Positions 60,884 to 64,000 of a stretch of 64,000 nucleotides of DNA are shown here, in pieces. The notes below the pieces were generated by a model that worked only from the letters and a program-made list of their open reading frames with translations, made no database searches and was not told where the DNA came from. How positions within the stretch are numbered: the first letter of the stretch is position 1; each line of letters begins with the position of its first letter. Both the position numbers and the translations under genes were made by a program. The DNA comes from Myxococcota bacterium (GTDB taxonomy: Bacteria; Myxococcota; B64-G9): assembly GCA_022710975.1 (NCBI GenBank), contig JAKLGA010000018.1, positions 62,001 through 126,000 on the forward strand, read 5' to 3'.

Positions 60884-61022
60884 GAGGGGGTGGTAGGCAT
60901 GGCAAGGTGCCAGCTCGTGCCGGCGCGATGACCGATGATGCACGTGCGATGAGGTCCAGGTTGCCATGCGAGTGCTCCAGGCCCAGGGCTCATCCTGCGT
61001 CCCCGAACCAAAGGGAGTTACC

Positions 61023-61967
61023 ATGCCCAAGGCCCCCTGGCAGTGCCTCCTGGTCGGCCTGTTCGCCGTGCAGGCCTGCGCCTGCGGATCTTCCGCCGGC
61101 GGTCCGGATGGCTCCGACGAGGCGATCGGCAACTTCCAGGTCACGCTGATGCAGCCGGACCTCTATCCCCCCGGCTACACCACGGTGGTCGGCAAGATCT
61201 TCGATGGACCGACGCCCTCGGCGCTGGTCTGGGAGGAGACCGTCGCGGACGGACCCTGCCAGCTCCTCACCCCGAGGGTGCCCTACTGCGAGGAGGACTG
61301 CGGCGGCGACGCCCTGTGCGTGGAGGACGGCCAGTGCCGGGCCTACCCCGCGGTCCAGGAGGTGGGCGAGGTGCTGGTCCAGGGGATCCACACCAGCTCC
61401 GGGGCGACCCAGTTCAGCATGCAGCCCATCGCCGGGAACTACCAGCCGGCTGAGGAGCTGCCCTACCCCCCGTTCGCCGAGGGGGACGTGATCACCTTCG
61501 CGGCCGCGGGCAGCGCCTTCGCCCCGGCCTTCACCCTCGAGGCCGTCGGCATCGCTCCCTTCTCCCTGGCGAGCGCGGACATCGTCCTCGAGGACGGCCA
61601 GGACGTGACCCTGACCTGGACCCCGCCGGCCGCGGCCGGGAGCTCTCGCATCGCGCTCAAGCTCGACATCAGCCACCACGGCGGCACCAAGGGCAAGATC
61701 GTGTGCGACGCCCCGGACAGCGGGTCGCTCACCCTCCCGGCGGCCATGCTGAGCCAGCTCCTGGACCTCGGCGTGGCCGGCTTCCCCACCATCGTGGTCA
61801 CCCGCAAGTCGACCGGCTCTGCGACCGTCCCCGCGGGTGTCGTCACCCTGGAGTTGCTCTCCGGGGTGGTGCAGGCGGTGTCCATCCCCGGGCTCGTCTC
61901 GTGCAACGACGACGAAGACTGCCCCGTGGAGCAGACTTGCCAGGACGACCTGTCCTGCGGCCCATAG
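61023..61967 (+). CDS. Secreted lipoprotein, function unknown
   Basis: A 314-aa protein from ATG 61023 (aaagggag 8 nt upstream), with lipobox VQACAC. The mature part begins with GNFQVTLMQPDLYPPGYTTV, then a Cys-rich loop (CQLLTPRVPYCEEDCGGDAL...DGQC), then beta-rich sequence (LEDGQDVTLTWTPPAAAGSS, IALKLDISHHGGTKGKIVCD) and a C-terminal CNDDEDCPVEQTCQDDLSC motif. The last resembles the Cys motifs in the 24-kb lipoprotein and the next gene. Related proteins appear to be common in myxobacteria, but no function is known to me. It is the first of a three-gene group on the + strand, divergent from the two-component operon. Confidence 0.78.
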   Translation: MPKAPWQCLLVGLFAVQACACGSSAGGPDGSDEAIGNFQVTLMQPDLYPPGYTTVVGKIFDGPTPSALVWEETVADGPCQLLTPRVPYCEEDCGGDALCVEDGQCRAYPAVQEVGEVLVQGIHTSSGATQFSMQPIAGNYQPAEELPYPPFAEGDVITFAAAGSAFAPAFTLEAVGIAPFSLASADIVLEDGQDVTLTWTPPAAAGSSRIALKLDISHHGGTKGKIVCDAPDSGSLTLPAAMLSQLLDLGVAGFPTIVVTRKSTGSATVPAGVVTLELLSGVVQAVSIPGLVSCNDDEDCPVEQTCQDDLSCGP

Positions 61968-61986
61968 GCCCGAGGAGGAGGCGCGC

Positions 61987-63504
61987 ATGCGCAAGGGACA
62001 CGGTTCGCTGCTGGTGGCCGCGGTGGTCTGCGCCCTGCCGCTGGCGCAGTGCGAGTCCAACTCGGGCACCTGCACCCCGCATGAGATGACCTACTGCATG
62101 GCCGGTTCGCTGTACTGGATGAACAGCTGCGGCAGCCTGGAGGAGCTCCTCCAGACCTGCCCGCTGGGCTGCAACGCGCTGGAGACCGGCTGCCAGGACG
62201 GCGGCGCCTGCACCACGGCGGCGGACTGCAGCCTGGGCCAGGTGTGCCACGCCAGCGCGTGCTGCACGCCCGCCTGCCAGGACCGCTGCTGCGGCGACGA
62301 CGCCTGCGGCGGCGCCTGCCCCGACACCTGCGCCGGCGGCCAGGTCTGCGGCGGGTCCTGCACCTGCCAGACGGTGTGTGACCCGCACGCCGCCCGGGTG
62401 TGCGCGGCCGGGGTCCTGTTCTGGCAGGACTCCTGCGGCAACCGTGAGGAGGACATCGAGAGTTGCCTGCTGGGCTGCAACCCCGCCGGCACGGCCTGCC
62501 TCGAGCAGACCGGCTGCTCCTCCTCGGACCAGTGCAGCACCGGTCAGGTGTGCTTCGATGGCTCCTGCTGTGCGCCGGCGTGTGAGGGCCGCTGCTGCGA
62601 CGACGACGGGTGCGGCGGCACCTGCCCGGACACGTGCGCCGCCAGCGGCCTGGTGTGCAACCTGCTGTGCCTGTGCGAGGCCGGCTGCCAGGCGGAGACC
62701 TGCGGCACGCTCGGCCGGGAGTGCGGCGCGGCCGACGACGGCTGCGGCCAGACCCTCCAGTGTGGCGCCTGCGACGCGGATGAGACCTGCGACGCGAACG
62801 GCCGGTGCCAGGCGACGCTGGCGCGCTTCAGCTTCTTCGTCACCAGCCTGCGGGCCTTGCGGGACCTCTCGGACAGCCAGGACGGTTTCGGCGGCAACCT
62901 CACCTATGGCCACACCGGCGATAGGGCGGGCCTGGACGGCGCGGACGCCCTGTGCGCGGCGATCGCCGAGCGCAGCATGACCGGCGCCTCGACCAAGCGC
63001 TGGCGCGCCTTCCTGTGCACCAGCTACGAGGACGCCATCGACCGCGTCGGCGAGGGTCCCTGGTATGACCGGAGAGGCCGGGTCCTGGCCCCCAGCAAGG
63101 CGGATCTCCTGAACTCGCGCCCGCTGAACGGCAGCGCCATCATCCGGAACGACTTTCCCAACGAGGACGGCGTGCTCAACCACGATCCCGATCTCACCGG
63201 AGACGTCGACAACCACGACATGCTGACCGGCTGCGACGAGGACGGGCGGCTGTACTCCGGCAGCGCGGCCTGCCTGGACTGGACCAGCGCCGGCAGCCAG
63301 GTGGGAAGGCCGAGAGTGGGCCACTCCTGGCCGAGGACCGGCGGGCGCGAACCGGGAGACCAGGACCCAGCCCACTGGATATCCGCCATGGAAGCCAATG
63401 GTTGCGCTCCGGGCGTCAACCTGACGGAGTCCATGGGGAACGAGCCCACCGTGGGCGCGTCGGGCGGCTACGGCGGCTTCTACTGCTTCTCGCTCGATCC
63501 CTGA
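61987..63504 (+). CDS. Cys-rich secreted protein with duplicated modules and a DUF1554/endostatin-like domain
   Basis: A 505-aa protein from ATG 61987 (gaggaggag upstream), with signal peptide/lipobox LPLAQC. Residues about 28-225 are two copies of a roughly 100-residue Cys module, each with a C...CxxGxLxWxxSCG...LLGCN segment followed by GQVC...CCxPAC..RCC.DD.CGG.CPDTC. A further Cys segment runs to about 280. The C-terminal domain (about 283-505) begins FSFFVTSLRALRDL and includes AGLDGADALCAAIAERS, RWRAFLCTS and many aromatic/Asp turns, like DUF1554/endostatin-type lectin-fold domains found in secreted bacterial proteins. Inferred to be a disulfide-rich surface or spore/matrix protein. It lies 19 nt after the preceding lipoprotein. 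Confidence 0.8.
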   Translation: MRKGHGSLLVAAVVCALPLAQCESNSGTCTPHEMTYCMAGSLYWMNSCGSLEELLQTCPLGCNALETGCQDGGACTTAADCSLGQVCHASACCTPACQDRCCGDDACGGACPDTCAGGQVCGGSCTCQTVCDPHAARVCAAGVLFWQDSCGNREEDIESCLLGCNPAGTACLEQTGCSSSDQCSTGQVCFDGSCCAPACEGRCCDDDGCGGTCPDTCAASGLVCNLLCLCEAGCQAETCGTLGRECGAADDGCGQTLQCGACDADETCDANGRCQATLARFSFFVTSLRALRDLSDSQDGFGGNLTYGHTGDRAGLDGADALCAAIAERSMTGASTKRWRAFLCTSYEDAIDRVGEGPWYDRRGRVLAPSKADLLNSRPLNGSAIIRNDFPNEDGVLNHDPDLTGDVDNHDMLTGCDEDGRLYSGSAACLDWTSAGSQVGRPRVGHSWPRTGGREPGDQDPAHWISAMEANGCAPGVNLTESMGNEPTVGASGGYGGFYCFSLDP

Positions 63505-63519
63505 CGAGAGGACCCGGCC

Positions 63520-64000
63520 ATGCCCCGCAGGCTGCACTGGACTGCGTTCCTGGTCACGGGTGCGCTCTGCGCCCTGGTCCCGGGCTGCTCCGAGGCAGGC
63601 GGTGGAGAGCCGATCGCCTGGGAGTGCCAGCTGCCGGCCGGCGACCCGCCGGACTACCTCTCCGCGCTCGGCTGCGAGGACGACTTCCTGGCCCTGGCCT
63701 CGATCCCGGCGGACTCCAGCATCCCCGGCGCGCGCTCGGTGAAGACGGTCATCGACCGGGAAGACGGTGACGCGCTCTACTTCCAGAACAGCCAACGCTA
63801 CGCCATCCACTGGGAGTTCGCCCGCGCCGTCCTGTCGGGCGGCAGCCTGCCCTACGTGCCCGAGCTCGGTGAGTTCAACACCTCCGAGTACTACAAGCCC
63901 ACGCGCCGGTTCCTGCTGGGCGCGGTCACCCACTACGAGGGCGCCGGGGCCTGGGTGTACGAGATCGCCCCCTACGACACCGCGGAGGCGGATTTCATCG
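63520..64000 (+). CDS. Secreted lipoprotein, unknown (3' truncated by window edge)
   Basis: The frame runs from ATG 63520 to the edge of the window with no stop (160 codons). It has lipobox LVPGC after a hydrophobic signal segment, then WECQLPAGDPPDYLSALGCE, LYFQNSQRYAIHWEFARAVL and RRFLLGAVTHYEGAGAWVYE. The pattern suggests a globular extracytoplasmic domain; I do not recognise its family. It follows the Cys-rich gene by 15 nt and probably belongs to the same transcription unit. The C-terminal half lies outside the window. Confidence 0.72.
   Translation, partial: MPRRLHWTAFLVTGALCALVPGCSEAGGGEPIAWECQLPAGDPPDYLSALGCEDDFLALASIPADSSIPGARSVKTVIDREDGDALYFQNSQRYAIHWEFARAVLSGGSLPYVPELGEFNTSEYYKPTRRFLLGAVTHYEGAGAWVYEIAPYDTAEADFI

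Overview
The window is 64 kb of very GC-rich DNA (about 70% or more by eye), densely coded on both strands. I see no rRNA, tRNA, CRISPR array or insertion sequence. The gene content points to a member of the Myxococcota: a MopE-repeat/lamin-tail surface protein with a MYXO-CTERM-like sorting tail, DUF4215-type and other Cys-rich secreted proteins, many lipoproteins, a GltJ/AgmX-like protein (zinc ribbon, GYF-like domain, TonB-like tail) and several large sensor kinases. Genus cannot be told from sequence alone.

Layout. 0-9 kb (+): tail of a repeat/TPR-like protein, the surface protein, a sensor kinase and a metalloprotease-like/propeller/outer-membrane-barrel fusion joined by 4-base stop/start overlaps, then two lipoproteins. 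9.1-10.4 kb: an AT-richer island with one Cys-rich secreted protein and three copies of a 21-bp repeat. 10.4-19.7 kb: a PLP dehydratase (-), then (+) two tandem nucleotide-transporter-like proteins fused to HEAT repeats, a DUF1571-type protein, a ROK-family protein and a cyclic-nucleotide-binding protein. 19.7-26.1 kb (-): a run of six genes (HD protein, cysteine hydrolase, lipoprotein, MoaB, NadA, S9 peptidase). 26.3-29.9 kb: a KefB-type antiporter, a double-Usp protein and RNase PH. 29.9-35.2 kb (-): a five-gene envelope operon (LolA-like carrier, two FtsX-type permeases, LolD-like ATPase, beta-barrel). 35.3-39.9 kb (+): a lytic transglycosylase with two substrate-binding domains, a DedA protein and an MmgE/PrpD protein. 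39.9-43.3 kb (-): selA, a MinD-like ATPase and a J-like/RodZ-HTH protein. 43.4-48.3 kb (+): a membrane sensor kinase, an NtrC-type regulator and an outer-membrane protein. 48.4-53.6 kb: an MsbA-like exporter, a glutaredoxin-like lipoprotein, TauE/SafE with DUF1634, and a double cNMP-domain protein. 53.6-60.8 kb (-): OmpR-type regulator and kinase, MTA phosphorylase, a CpXC protein and the GltJ-like protein. 61-64 kb (+): three secreted or lipoprotein genes, the last cut by the window edge.

Main themes are envelope biogenesis, signalling and secreted Cys-rich proteins. The most notable points are: an OmpR-family regulator with a PmrA-type tandem CTTAAG box at its own promoter; several start codons only 7-10 nt downstream of a -10-like element and lacking a Shine-Dalgarno sequence (likely leaderless mRNAs); the selA/MinD/J-HTH operon; the lipid or lipoprotein trafficking operon ending in a barrel; the two-sensor-domain transglycosylase; a cysteine hydrolase that lacks its catalytic Asp; and the repeat-framed Cys-rich island. 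I did not find one complete and clearly new system. These are candidates of different strength. Promoters were called by eye and are hypotheses.
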